Part shown: positions 1-10,895 of the stretch, in pieces | Layout: each line of letters begins with the position of its first letter | Position numbering within the stretch: the first letter of the stretch is position 1 | DNA from: Fennellomyces sp. T-0311 | Lineage: Eukaryota > Mucoromycota > Mucoromycetes > Mucorales > Lichtheimiaceae | Direction: 5' to 3' | Assembly (NCBI GenBank): GCA_025266875.1 | Contig: JALLLT010000007.1 | Coordinates: forward strand, 992,001 to 1,056,000 | Length of the DNA stretch: 64,000 bases | Notes under the pieces: model-generated | What the model was told of the DNA's origin: nothing | Database searches by the model: none | Seen by the model: the letters and a program-made list of their open reading frames with translations, nothing else | Made by a program: the position numbers and the translations under genes

Positions 1-695
1 AAAAACCGCAAGCGCAAGAAGCGAAGTATATCACACTAACAATGCTAAATGATCAAGAGTTCCTATGGAACGGCCGGACCTCTAGCGACCTCCAATGGCG
101 GAAATTAACGGTAACCAACCCCCTACATCAGCAGTACTGGAAGCTACGAAACGACTTGACCTCAACCAAGGACCCGGTTGCAGCGGCCATTGATAAGAAA
201 CGAGACGAAGAGTTTACAGCTCGGTCTTCCAAGTATAAATCAATTCGGTGTCTAAGACCATATCGCCTTGTCGACCCCATCTTGTACTTGGCAGCCTCAT
301 CTAAGGATCGACACCGACTGGTTAAATGGCGTATGCATTGGCTTCCCTCATACCCCCTGAAGGACTGCGAATGCGGTACAGTTGCTGCCCCTCGAGAACA
401 CTATGCCACCTGTCCATTGCTTCGGGCAGAACTTCAAGAACTACTCCTAGCATTTGGACCAGTCCCTGAACAACAAAGCAATACACAGGTGATCGACTTT
501 ATGTTGAACAGCCTTCCGCGCTCAAATAATGGACTGACCCGGGGCAAATGGAAGCAGGCGTGGCCCGCACTTTTGCATGTCCTCCGCAAGGTTGATAGAC
601 TGAGCCATAAAGATGCGCAGTACGATGACGATGAACCGGCACCGGAAGAAGCTCTTCAAGGCGGACCATCAGCACGTACACACCACCACACTTAG
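1..695 (+). mobile_element. C-terminal end of a LINE (non-LTR retrotransposon) ORF2, cut by the window edge
   Basis: The frame is open from base 3 to a TAG at 693-695, so the protein continues left of the window. What is visible resembles the region after the reverse transcriptase in fungal LINE ORF2 proteins: a basic stretch, a tryptophan-containing helix (KWRMHWLP) and a Cys/His knuckle CECGTVAAPREHYATCP at about residues 122-138 of the visible frame. Such CxC...H...C knuckles are typical of the C-terminus of non-LTR retrotransposon ORF2 proteins. The last 30 residues are acidic and then His-rich. No catalytic reverse transcriptase motif lies inside the window, so the assignment rests on the knuckle and general character. 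A host gene with a zinc knuckle is the alternative. Confidence 0.6.
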
Positions 696-1526
696 GGTGA
701 TACCCACGTTTACATTATTGATATTCTATCTACACTGTTTTTCTTCTCTCTAATTCTATAACTTTACGCAACGTTTCCATATCGGCCTGTCTTTTTCCCC
801 GTAAGGGGTTTTTTCAGACATGGCACCAGATACCCTTTTATATCTATACATTTGTACCGCAAGGAAGCGACCATATACCTATTGGAGCAGGTCAAAAAGT
901 CTTCCAAATAAAATTTATACTTTTTCAACTAAATGATCAAGAGTACATTTCTTGGCATTTTGCTTAATCTTGTGATGACACGAGAACCTTACCAGGTTCA
1001 AGCAGGAAAGTGTATGTGTCATATGCAAATAGACGGGCCATTTTGTCAAGAGACCTATAAATGGATGCATGGTCTTGATTCCCATGCACTCTTTTGCGTA
1101 CGTACGTGAATGTGTACCATGATACACTAATATGGTGGTTTCTTTATCTACGTATGTATATACACTTTATAACGTGAAATAGATCTAAATATCTTGAAGG
1201 CTCATTATATAATGGTTGTCGATGACCAACTATCTGTATACGCCAAGTGAATCGACATTAATATCAGATAGTGCGCTATAGAATGGCCAAGCGAAATATC
1301 CATATTATTAGTTTAGAGTTGTACTAATACAGATTTCTTCATACCGCTCAGTGTAATATATGTACAAACAAAACCAGGTGCCTTTTATCTGCCTATAAAA
1401 AACAAGTAGAAATGAGAACAATTGTCACAGAACCTAAGCAGCAGTCTGTTTACCAATATATCAAACAAGAAATGCTCCTATATAAAAGATAAGAGACCAG
1501 GCAGACGTAGATATACAATAAGTGGA
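696..1526. other. No gene seen; probable LINE 3' UTR then AT-rich spacer
   Basis: A small hairpin (CCCC-GTAA-GGGG, about 797-808) flanked by T runs lies 100 bases after the LINE stop and may belong to its 3' UTR. The phrase AAATGATCAAGAGT occurs at about 46-59 and again at 931-944, perhaps a short duplicated piece of the element. The rest is AT-rich with no convincing coding frame. Confidence 0.4.
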
Positions 1527-2070
1527 AGAAGATTCGCAGATGAAATGCTGAGGGACTAGGCGGACGCACCCCCTAGTGTTCCACATTCACCCACTCGGGT
1601 ATATCACTACCCTGGGAAGCAAAGAAGATAAGTGCTGAGGGACTAGGCGGACGCACCCCCTAGTGTTCCACACTTAGCCACCGAAAAGGTAGAACGAAAG
1701 AAGATTCGCAGACGAATGCTGAGGGACTAGGCGGACGCACCCCCTAGTGTTCCACATCCACCCACTCAGGTATAACACTACCCGGGAAGCAAAGAAGATA
1801 AGTGCTGAGGGACTAGGCGGACGCACCCCCTAGTGTTCCACACTTAGCCACGGAAAAGGTAGAACGAAAGAAGATTCGCAGACGAATGCTGAGGGACTAG
1901 GCGGACGCACCCCCTAGTGTTCCACATTCACCCACTCGGGTATATCACTACCCTGGGAAGCAAAGAAGATAAGTGCTGAGGGACTAGGCGGACGCACCCC
2001 CTAGTGTTCCACACTTAGCCACGGAAAAGGTAGAAAGAAAGAAGATTCACAAATAAAATGCTGAGGGACT
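1527..2070. repeat. Higher-order minisatellite: alternating ~86 and ~84 bp units, three dimers
   Basis: A 38-39 bp core beginning GCTGAGGGACTAGGCGGACG and ending with TAGTGTTCCACA recurs at 1547, 1634, 1718, 1804, 1888 and 1975, with a truncated seventh start at 2060. Spacings are 87, 84, 86, 84, 87 and 85. Two different spacers alternate: one has CACCCACTC.GGTATA and ends GGAAGCAAAGAAGATAAGT; the other has CTTAGCCAC.GAAAAGGTAGA and ends AAGATTCGCAGACGAAT. The true repeat is therefore a dimer of about 171 bp present three times and almost identical. Each core can fold, with ACTAGG pairing with CCTAGT across an 8-10 base loop. Confidence 0.95.
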
Positions 2071-3089
2071 TATGAATGTGTTCCGTAATACGCCCGTTTA
2101 ACTACACAGAAAAAGAAAGACTGATGGATGACATGACATGACGTACGATCCTGAGTTACCTAAAAATCAGTAAAACAATCCATGTTTCCACGCAGCGAGT
2201 AAAACTATAACAACCAAAAAATGAGAAGATTGAGTAAGCAATACATAAATATATCTTGATCTTTCAGAGTTAACCATCAAAATCGCAGACATAGCCTTCG
2301 CCCTACGATTTGCCTCGAGCACGATTTCACGAATTGTCCTTCTGTATTCATGTACATGGACCAAGGAAAATAGGTTGCTGAGATGCAAGTGATTTTAGGC
2401 CACGTCACGATTGAGGCAGTTATTCAGCGCCGAAACTTGTATGGGGAAAGCGAGACCGCTGGAATGCTAGTCAGTCGCTATTTTTGTAAAAAATGCGATT
2501 TAGCGAGTCCGCTGGAGATGCTCTAAATAACCAACATTCCATTTTCTACTTTGTAGCCAAAATGTCTCAGTCTCCCACAACCGCCTCTCTCAGAAAACCT
2601 AAGCGTACTAGAAGGCTTAGTCAATACAACTTTTTCACACATCTCGTTTTCAATGGCACAGATGACGAATGACAATGTCAGGTTCAAAGACCCATAATAT
2701 ACAATCTATAATATAACTTATTTGGAATACAGGCACCTTCATTTTTTATACTGTATCCTGGGTCTCTATGCTGAAAGACTTTCTAAGAATCCTTTGAACT
2801 GCCTCTATCATGAGTGAAAACTTCCTTGAGAACGCTGCTACCGAGAACTTGGATCAGAATGCTGGAATCAATATTGTGAGATCTACTCATCGCTCAAATG
2901 CCTCGAATGCGAACGTGAAAAAAAATGATTTGGTTGGACTCATCGAAGTAAGCATTGCGCAGAAAAATCATGTGGAAGGCCATGTATTCCGCTCTGGGAC
3001 CTCATAATCACGCTCAACTTGGCCGTCATCCTCGCAGGGTACCTCAAACACTTGCGGCTAATCATAGCCAGCTAGCTGTCGCCTGTGTC
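2071..3089. other. No confident gene
   Basis: A 65-codon frame at 2810-3007 has no recognisable motif and lies just upstream of the Helitron remnant, so it may be decayed transposon sequence. Around 2480-2510 there is a weak hairpin, with TCGCTATTTTT facing AAAAAATGCGA. I see nothing else. Confidence 0.3.
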
Positions 3090-3573
3090 GCTGGCGCCAA
3101 TGTTGTCGATGGTAAGGAATCGGCTAACTATCAAAGACATGTTTTGCCAGTAATGGATGCCCAGTGTGGTGCGCGTGTCTGGCCCTGAGAAGATAGTCGC
3201 GTGAATGAAGAAATAGGTCGAGCCTACCACATCTGCTTCAGCTATGGTATTGTCGACCTTCCTCCCATCCCTGCCCCACCTCAACTTCTTCTTAACTTGC
3301 GGGATGACTCTGGCCTAATGGGAAATCATTTTTTTTGATAACATTTGCAAGTACAACACTGTATTTCTGATTGCGTCTTTGGGTGCCACTGTCGATCATA
3401 ACGATATCAATGCTCGCAATGGAGCATATGCGTTTCGCATCCAAGATGGCATATACCACCGAATTAGTCCATTGGTGCATGAAGGAAACACCCCTGCCAA
3501 TTTCGCGCAAATTTACATCTATGACACTGCTGAGCAGCAAGTTAATAGACGCGCTGATATTGTTGGAAGTTAG
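3090..3573 (+). mobile_element. Broken Helitron Rep/helicase-type ORF (Helitron-like N-terminal region)
   Basis: Read together, two frames give the hallmark order of the region before the Rep catalytic domain of Helitron proteins. First come a Cys pair and CGARVW (near 3165-3182), then IVDLPPIPAPPQLL (3250-3292), DNICKYN (3337-3357), SLGATVD (3376-3396), GAYAFRIQDGIYH (3421-3459) and FAQIYIYDT (3502-3528). Eukaryotic Helitrons have the same sequence of motifs: CGA..W, LP...PP..L, NIR.YN, S.GA..D, G.Y.FRI.G..YH and FAQLYIYD. The copy is dead: a TGA at 3186-3188 sits where a codon is expected, and the frame shifts once in the T run at about 3328-3336. The HUH catalytic and helicase parts were not found downstream. 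Confidence 0.75.
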
Positions 3574-4202
3574 TTGTGTTCCAACTTCGAATGAGCATTG
3601 AGGGTTCAGCAAAAAAGCCAAGGGGCAACAAACACTTGGGTGTCAATCAAAATCCTGGCTTATGAATCTCTTCTTTCTTCCGCATTGATGATAATCGTCG
3701 GTAGTGGATACCACTTGCAACAATGTGTTCAGCATCATTCCACAAGGCAAAAGAAAGATTTGTACTTCCTATATATGTATAGTAATGTGCTAACTTATTT
3801 TCTAATCATAAAATAAATGAACTGAATGTATGCTACCTCAACATAGGTGCAGGAAGTCCATGCTACATTGGGCAGATATGTAAGTTTACGTTAAATAGTA
3901 GTGGCTCATAGGTAATGGTCACATTTCTTACAGAGGTCCAGCTATCTTCTGTTTGCGCTTTCCGATGCCAAAACGGCAGAGGAGTCATGGAGTATAAGTA
4001 TCTGAGCCGTCTGTACTCCATCCAAGATGACTACATCAGGTACTCCTCACCCATCAGACCAGGATAGCAAACTCTAACAAGGGCGATACACGATACGAGG
4101 AATTGCTATACCAATACTACTATATAATAAGTTTCAGAAGCTTATTTCAGCGAGCGGTTGTCTCTAAGCAATAATATAAATATGTGTATGTCGTATACTT
4201 AG

Positions 4203-4239
4203 TGTTAGGGTTGTTAGGGTTTAGTAATAGGGTTTAGTG
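4203..4239. repeat. Degenerate telomere-like repeat (TTAGGG type)
   Basis: GTTAGGG, TTGTTAGGG, TTTAGTAATAGGG and TTTAG follow each other directly, that is, three TTAGGG/TAGGG cores separated by irregular T-rich spacers. TTAGGG is the usual fungal telomere unit. The spacing is irregular and only three units are present, so this may be an old interstitial telomere seed or chance. Confidence 0.35.
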
Positions 4240-4284
4240 ACCGGGTATAGTATAGTATTTAAGATGGTCGAGTCGGCTCACCGA

Positions 4285-4319
4285 TGAATGACCCGAAGCG
4301 TAGCGTAGGGGCTCATTCA
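4285..4319. other. Hairpin TGAATGACCC ... GGGGCTCATTCA
   Basis: The two arms, TGAATGA(.)CCC and GGGGCTCATTCA, are complementary except for one bulge and surround a GC-rich loop (GAAGCGTAGCGTA). It is unusually GC-rich for its surroundings. Function is unknown. Confidence 0.5.
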
Positions 4320-4634
4320 GTCGAGCAAAGCGAGACAGGTGACGTGCTCGTATACATAATATGACTAGTTGTGTCGATAGCTCTTACGTATACCTGAGTT
4401 AACTGCATCATTGTAACCGAGTGAGCAACCAAAATGCTTTTATGACGCCAAAAGGTTATGTTGCACACAAATCAGAATGTTATATTTGATACGTATCATA
4501 CTGTGATGGTTTAGATCAGAGAATACGGTGAGACAAGATTTATTATGAATGGTTTGGTTTATAAATGAAAAAAAATAAAGGAAAGAATTGCATCTCACTT
4601 CTCTACGTCGTCGTCCTATCGTCCTGGTCCTGCA

Positions 4635-6862
4635 TTACTGTGTCGTAGGACTCGACGAGATAATATCCTCTATCTGCCTTACATTCCTTTTCGAGGTTGG
4701 AGGCAAAACAACGGCGAGAATTTGCCAAGAACATATGCTATATTCATTGTTAGTCTTAATGAAAAACGAGATACTGGCACTGCGAAAGGAAAAAAAAAGG
4801 TTGGAGATTTTTGCCAGTTGTAACACAACAGCAGACCGAGTTAACATCTTGGAGTTAAGATAAATCCATATGCCTATCGGGATTACACTTGCGCTAGCAA
4901 AAACGTCCTACTTTTTAGTTTACTTACTCGCATTGTTACAAGTGCTTCAAATGTATTGCCAAGGCAGTCGAAATCGTGTCTATCTCTTGGGAGGTAGAAA
5001 ATAGACAACGGTATGAGGCGATACGTTGCTTGATACATCAGATCCATCACAAAGCTGGTGCACCGAAAGCCTACATTTATGGGTTAAGATATCGTATTAT
5101 TCCATATTTAACTCACCTTCGATCAACACGCCAATGACCGTGATCTCCTTATCATCAATACCATCCTTTACCATCTTATCAAGCGCGTCCTTCATTTCAT
5201 TTCCAAGTTTTACAAGATCAGGACGGCTGCCATTCTTGACTTTGTGCGGTGGCTTGATTTCGATAATAAGCAAACCTTGGCTAGGCATCATGCCGCATTC
5301 AAAGTTCACTGACAAATCAGAAAATTTGCCATTTTTCTTGGTTCTTTTGGACCCGTAGACCTCGCCATCAGTACTATACTCATAAAGGAATGTTAAAACC
5401 ATATAAATCTTGGTTAATTTACTTATACGTTACCCCTTGCGTCTTGTCAGCTCCGTTTCTTCTAAAAATGGGAGTATAACTGGGTGTACTGTTGATATGG
5501 AGAACGTGCTTTCATTGGCATCTGATTTCTTTGCAGATGTTGGCGAGTATGTCCGTGTGCTGTAGAGAAAGATAAATGCATAAATAAACAGATCCAGGAC
5601 ATAAACAGGTACATACATGTTTCGCAATGCCTCGCAAATATACTCATTGGTAATGATATTTGCTGTCGAGGTACAGTCAGTGAATTTCCTTTTACCAGCC
5701 TATATTCTTTCCTTAGTATAACAGTACTTTCGTACAGTAAATAACTGCTACCTTCGCAAATTTGTGCAAAGCGGCTTCCGTTGCATCTGAAAGCTGCTGG
5801 AGTGGATATCGGCTGTTGCATTCATCGACCATTGCTTGCCAGGTATTGTTGTCAAAGCCATACATAAGTTCTGAGCTAGGGTACACAGAATTGAGTCCGT
5901 CAATCACAAAAATGCAATTGATAGCCCTAGAAGGTTTATATCAGATCAGAGTTTGCTATCCAGGTATTTGTTTGCTTAATTCCAGTCGGAAATAAGTCAC
6001 TTTTGGAAAGCGAATAAACCAAGAAAACAAGTATACTTACAGCTCTTCCTGGTATGTTGTTAATGTGCCCCTCTGTGCTCTTTCAATGGCCCGCGCACGG
6101 AACTTCAGCAGGGCCACCGTGATTTCGTTTTCATTTACAACCCACTATGTGAGAATTTAATCAATACCAGGAGCCACTTGCTTAATAATAAGTTTATTAC
6201 CTTGTCGGTGTTCGGGCCAAGCTGGATTACCTGCGATCCTTTTCCAGAAAGAAAATTCGTGATTTTTCTTCGCTGATGCGGTTGTTAGATTTATATAAGC
6301 TTTATTAGAAATACTTACCCGTTTATTGGTACTATCAGTACTTGCACTATTGCTACTGCTGGCTTGGGGGATGGTGGATGACGATGTCACCGAATGCGAT
6401 CGCTTCTTAGACGACGATGACTGTAACATAGCAACTAGCCGCATCAGTTTTTTAGTCGTCATATTAAAGTGAATATTTTACCTTCACTGGCGTCACCTGA
6501 TTTTATATAAAAGAAAATAAGTAACTGTTTGATCTGGATCTGCCGTTGAACATCTCTCTCCAATTTCCCTCAATTAAATACCTGTAACTGGATCGCCTCC
6601 CAGTCAGGCTGTTCCTTGCTTGTGTTCTAAATACCGTCGTTCAGAAATCCAAATAAACAGATAAAATATAGCATACCTGGACACTAAGCTCTTCAACAAT
6701 CTTCGAAAACTTCATCATCCAGAAACCTTTTATATCACTTTCACCGCTACTGTTGTTCACGATGAATTCCGGAGCATAATGATGGAAGTTTTTCAAGGAA
6801 GGCGCGTCATTTTCTTGTTCAAGGTAGGATTTGAATTCTAAATCGTCGATGAAGTACTTCAT
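4635..6862 (-). CDS. Multi-exon PD-(D/E)XK-like protein of a mucoralean expanded family
   Basis: About ten exons on the minus strand join in frame through short GT-AG introns. Examples are the junctions near 6678/6627, 6586/6500, 6317/6256, 5430/5371 and 5116/5071. The C-terminal half carries FSDLSVNFE followed about 18 residues later by LIIEIKPP, then RPDLVKLGNEMKDALDKM and, across an intron, GFRCTSFVMDL. The aspartate plus E-x-K spacing and the EIKPP strand fit the PD-(D/E)XK nuclease-like fold. I recall proteins with this 'D...ExKPP...RPDL.KL...M' layout as a large uncharacterised family in Mucorales, often near transposons. The middle is Ser-rich and disordered (KKRSHSV...SSSNSAS). An ATG at 6924 lies upstream, but only a 20-nt intron would join it, so the ATG at 6862 is preferred. 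The last exon (stop at 4635) is the least certain. No activity is proven. Confidence 0.6.
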
Positions 6863-8558
6863 TTTAGTTACTTTACGTGCTAAAACTTACTGGCTCTAAA
6901 GAGCTCAAGCTTGTTATCTGTCATGGTGACGGCTGCTAGGTAATGGGTCGAGGTAAATTCCACCAAGCAACCGATTTCACCGCTTTTATTTATCGGAGTT
7001 TGCCTCCTTAGAGTTTCAGCAACAACTTATGCCTCGGGCATACCGGTTTGTAATTACTCTCAGTATTAATGGCTATTAAAGACCATTAATAGCCTTAATG
7101 TATTTATACTAAGCGGAAATCGGTAGTCTTTTGGGCAACATACATATACGTATGTCTTGTTCCAATTGCGGAAAAGCACGTTACGAAGAAATTGGCGTGT
7201 CCAATATTAAAATATTTGCCACGGCCGACTTATATGTATACCGCATGGGGTAGGATACATGAGCTGGCCGTGGCTTCAACTAATAATCAGGTTAATCTGT
7301 TGATACGTATGTACATTCAAAGTTTGAACTGGTCGTATATATCACATGGACTATGCACTATTATTGTTCAAGAAAATTCGCTACTCATGGCTTATATAGA
7401 CAACAGATGACCCAAGATATGATATTGAGCATAACCTAGATGATTCTGAAGCTGAGGAAATATATGAAGATACTGCATCCCATTCTTATGGCTCTATCAG
7501 AGTCACCTCTCTCCTTGCTCTATAATGGGGTCTGCTCCACTACGGGTTTTAGATCACGGCAAATCAACGGGATATCTTAAAATTATCTTCAAGTGCGACA
7601 AAGCTTCACAATACTGCGGCAAATCTTCTCTAGTATTTTAGCGATAAACTTGTTGTTTCTTCACCCAGGAGAGTTTTACATCGATTGTACATATATATAT
7701 ATGTCCGTCCGAATCTTACTGCGTGCTAATAAAGCTATATATCGTCACTACGGGAAATCTTCAGAAACCTGCGGCATATTTGCTTCGGTCGGAGGACTTA
7801 ACGTGAAAAATTAGGCAGGTAATACAATTTTGCAAAGTCCTAAAACCCTCTATTATTATCGATGACAAGCAAGGAGTGTGATGCGTACATTTTACTTGGA
7901 GTCACATCTTGCTCCGCTGTAGCAAGAATGGACGACACTATTCGCCTTGGCTATAGCTACTGCTACCTCTCCATAATTGCATAAAGTAGCTGATACGATT
8001 CACTCCTACACGAAATGATTGGCGCGGTTCTATCGGGAAAGCTCCGTTAAACTGGGTGTCAAGTCGGCCGCAGCGTGTTACGGATGCGACGTTCAGTGGC
8101 GAAGTGAGCTTTTTTTTGTTCGTTGAAGAAAACCAGAACGGCTTCATGCATAATAAGCAGAGGTTACTTTTTGATATGGTGATGTGAAAGTACAGAGCCT
8201 GCAAAAAATAAAACAAATGGAAGCGCATTAGCGTCACCTTAGGTTACTTTGACCGCGTGAAGTAGCTTTATCAGTTTCGAACTATTCGGTCACGTTTATG
8301 TACCGTGATTTCATAACAAGGCAAATGGATACGCACCTTACTAGCATCTTACGGTTCCGAAGACCCGTTCGACAGATCATACCATCCTTTTTGTCTGCTT
8401 TCAATGGATGATTGGTAAAATGTCCGGCTGTTTAGAAGCTATGCGACTCTACTGCAATCTAGTACGACAAACATAAACAAAAGAAGTATCCTTCCACTCT
8501 GACTCCCACGGGCGCGTTTGACACTTGAGCCTTTCTTTCCTCGCCTCCCCACTGCACA
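6863..8558. other. No confident gene
   Basis: AT-rich. A 14-bp stem (ATTAATGGCTATTAA facing TTAATAGCCTTAAT, about 7064-7099) is the clearest structure. A minus-strand frame at 7938-8237 contains a non-repetitive stretch (near LTSPLNVASVTRCGRL) that could be an old coding fragment; I cannot name it. The 5' flank of the HNH-like gene lies at the right end. Confidence 0.3.
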
Positions 8559-10011
8559 ATGAGCAAGTCTATGGAAACCAAACATGTTTCTGAAAAAGAA
8601 CCCGCTACGGTGAAGAAAAGTCGCAAGCGACAATCACGAGGTAGTCATTGGTGACATGCTGACATGGGGTGAATGAATCAACGCTGAAGCAGTTTTGTGT
8701 ACGCAGAAGTCAGCCGAAAGAAAAAAGCGTCTACTATGCGCGAAAGTGATGGTAATATACTTCAATGTAAATGAAAAAATATATTGATGCATATAAGGAT
8801 ACGAAGTAATCTAATCCTTTTTTTATATGTGTGTAGACGTATCTCTAATCATTCTCGACAAGAACGCGTCAATCACAAACGCGGTTGAGGAATGGCACGC
8901 AGTCCGACACCCGAGATTACCATTATCCACACCTCCCCGCTACTTTGTCAACAAGCAAGGTCAACTTTGCTCAAAAGTTGCGAAGGGACTAAAGCCACTA
9001 AAGCGTATAAAAGGAAGGCCTAGTATCAGCTACATTCTTTGTTCCAAGGAGAAATCGGTTATTCTCAAACTGGAAGAAATTATGGTATATACATTCTCGA
9101 GGTGGCAGTTCGACGACAGAATACACTACATATTCTACAAAGACGGACAGCAGGATAATTGTACTTGGGACAATCTCATCGTATGCGACTTGCCTACAAT
9201 GCAAAGGTTGGAAATTGCAAGACTGGAGAAACTACATCAAGGCACAAAGTACATTGTCGTCAGTAATGTACACGATACTTTGACATTTGCGCGCTACCTT
9301 GTCTCCGATGATGGAAAGATATACTCCCTTGTCAAACGGCAGTATATTGGCAGTTCCGACAAAGTCAAAACTAAATATCGACGTGTCATCCTTGCCCCGG
9401 ACACTGACACCCGCCAGCCATTCCTCCAAACGGTCTGCTTCAAAATTTCTGAGGTGGTGATGCAATCCTTCAAAGGACGGCGACATCGAGATGACAAGAT
9501 CAGATACATCAACGGTAATGTATGGGATAATTCACTCGATAACCTCGCATACATGACCCCAGCACGAAGGAAAGATACCGTTACGCAGAACGAGCAAAAT
9601 ACACCGGAAAAAACTGCAGCACAACCAGTGATGCCCATCAGCAAGGAGACAAAAGGTCCAGTCAGCCATTACGAAGTACTAGACATGGCTCATGTTCCCA
9701 AGATGGCCAAATCTGAGCTACTCGCCCTGTTGTACATAAACAGCCTCTATGCCATTATAAACATTTTCCAAGGTTCGAAATCGGACAACTGGACTACGGC
9801 AGGTATACAGCATACCAAGATCCAGATACCCTGCTCTACAGGAATGCCTTTATTGACAACTACACGCAAGGGTGCAATGCTACCAAGTGATTTCCCAGGA
9901 ATCGGTACGACAGTCGCGTTCAGCATTTGGAAGGGGAACATACAATGTGCAGCTCGCTCCACCAACATTCAGACAGAGACGCTGTGTCATTTGTGGGACC
10001 AGGTTATTTAG
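8559..10011 (+). CDS. HNH-like protein with two tandem, degenerate HNH repeats
   Basis: Three exons join in phase: 8559-8640, 8707-8751 and 8837 onward; the first two encode a Lys/Arg-rich leader (KKSRKRQSR, RKKKAS). The body starts with RYFVNKQGQLCSKVAKG, like the modified NUMOD/HNH proteins of phages and giant viruses, then has two similar units. The first reads HYIFYKDGQQDNCTWDNLIV; the second reads VVMQSFKGRRHRDD followed by IRYINGNVWDNSLDNLAYMT. The second matches the HNH_3 signature (HIDGN..NN...NL.W.T) except that the catalytic His position is Tyr (RYINGN). Reading straight through gives 433 aa. A 41-nt intron at 9732-9772 would instead end the protein at 9890, with a tail (FEIGQLDYGRYTAYQ) that looks more protein-like. 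DNA binding is plausible; nuclease activity is doubtful. Confidence 0.65.
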
Positions 10012-10895
10012 GAGTTTCGTCGCATAGTAAAAAGTATGTTCCTTGAGAATTGCACGCCTGAGGAAATAAAAAAACATTTTAAGCATATCTATAGTTGTAC
10101 GTATAAATAAGTCAAGAACTGCATATTCTTTATTTTTAATACAGAAGCCTTGACACATAGTTGGGAAACGAAAAAGGAGGAAGCAGCCGGCTGCTACAGA
10201 TGTAGAGGGACATGTCTCTGTCAAAGGATGATGTAGGTTTTACGCGCGCGTCCTTGTATAACTCATGTCTTCTTTTTTAAGGAACTACTACATTTTGATG
10301 AGACCACCAACAAGGGAAGAATATATACATGCGAGCTATTCTTACTACTGTATTGGTGGAGGAGCACAATACTTCTTGAAACTCAATCATCGATTTGGGA
10401 TACTGATAAGCTAAAAAATGCATGACGGCATTATGCAACCAGACTTACCCTGTTAGGATTAGAGCCTATCCGTTTGGTGATACAAATGATGTTATCATAG
10501 CGCGAAAAAGGTAGATGGTGCGATCAGTTGCTTACATTAATAGAGTAGCTGTATGTGTGTGGCTCATAAGTAATGTAGAGTGATGTAGAAGCGATCGGTA
10601 TATACGTGGACAGGGTACTGGGCGATGCATCAATACTTGTCCTTGCAGAAAGATTTATTAATCCCTGGATATCACTGTTTAAAATCTCACAGATCAATGA
10701 AATTGATCCTCGCTTCTGGTAACAGCAAAAAAAAAAAAGGTTTTACTGCTATGATATTAGAGCCAAAAAATTCTATGCTGGCCTATTTTAGATTGAAGGT
10801 CTATGTGCGCTCCCATTAACGTTGGCATCCAAACTAGTGCTTGCCTTCTGTATGTATTTGTACACTTTTCTAGGCTAATCGATGATGAATAAGTG
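10012..10895. other. No gene seen
   Basis: AT-rich sequence downstream of the HNH-like gene. A 64-codon frame at 10625-10819 interrupted by an A12 run does not look like a gene. Confidence 0.35.

Larger units (their letters stand above)
3574..4634. other. No gene; AT-rich DNA with telomere-like sequence and a hairpin
   Basis: After the Helitron fragment I see no coding frame. The stretch contains the TTAGGG-like sequence and the hairpin listed separately. Confidence 0.4.

Noticed and set aside
499..681. Minus-strand 60-codon frame opposite the LINE end
   Set aside because: It is the shadow of the plus-strand LINE frame, which carries the zinc knuckle.
9759..9968. Separate gene on the minus strand opposite the HNH-like 3' end
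   Set aside because: No motif and no supported start; better explained as the shadow of the plus-strand exon.
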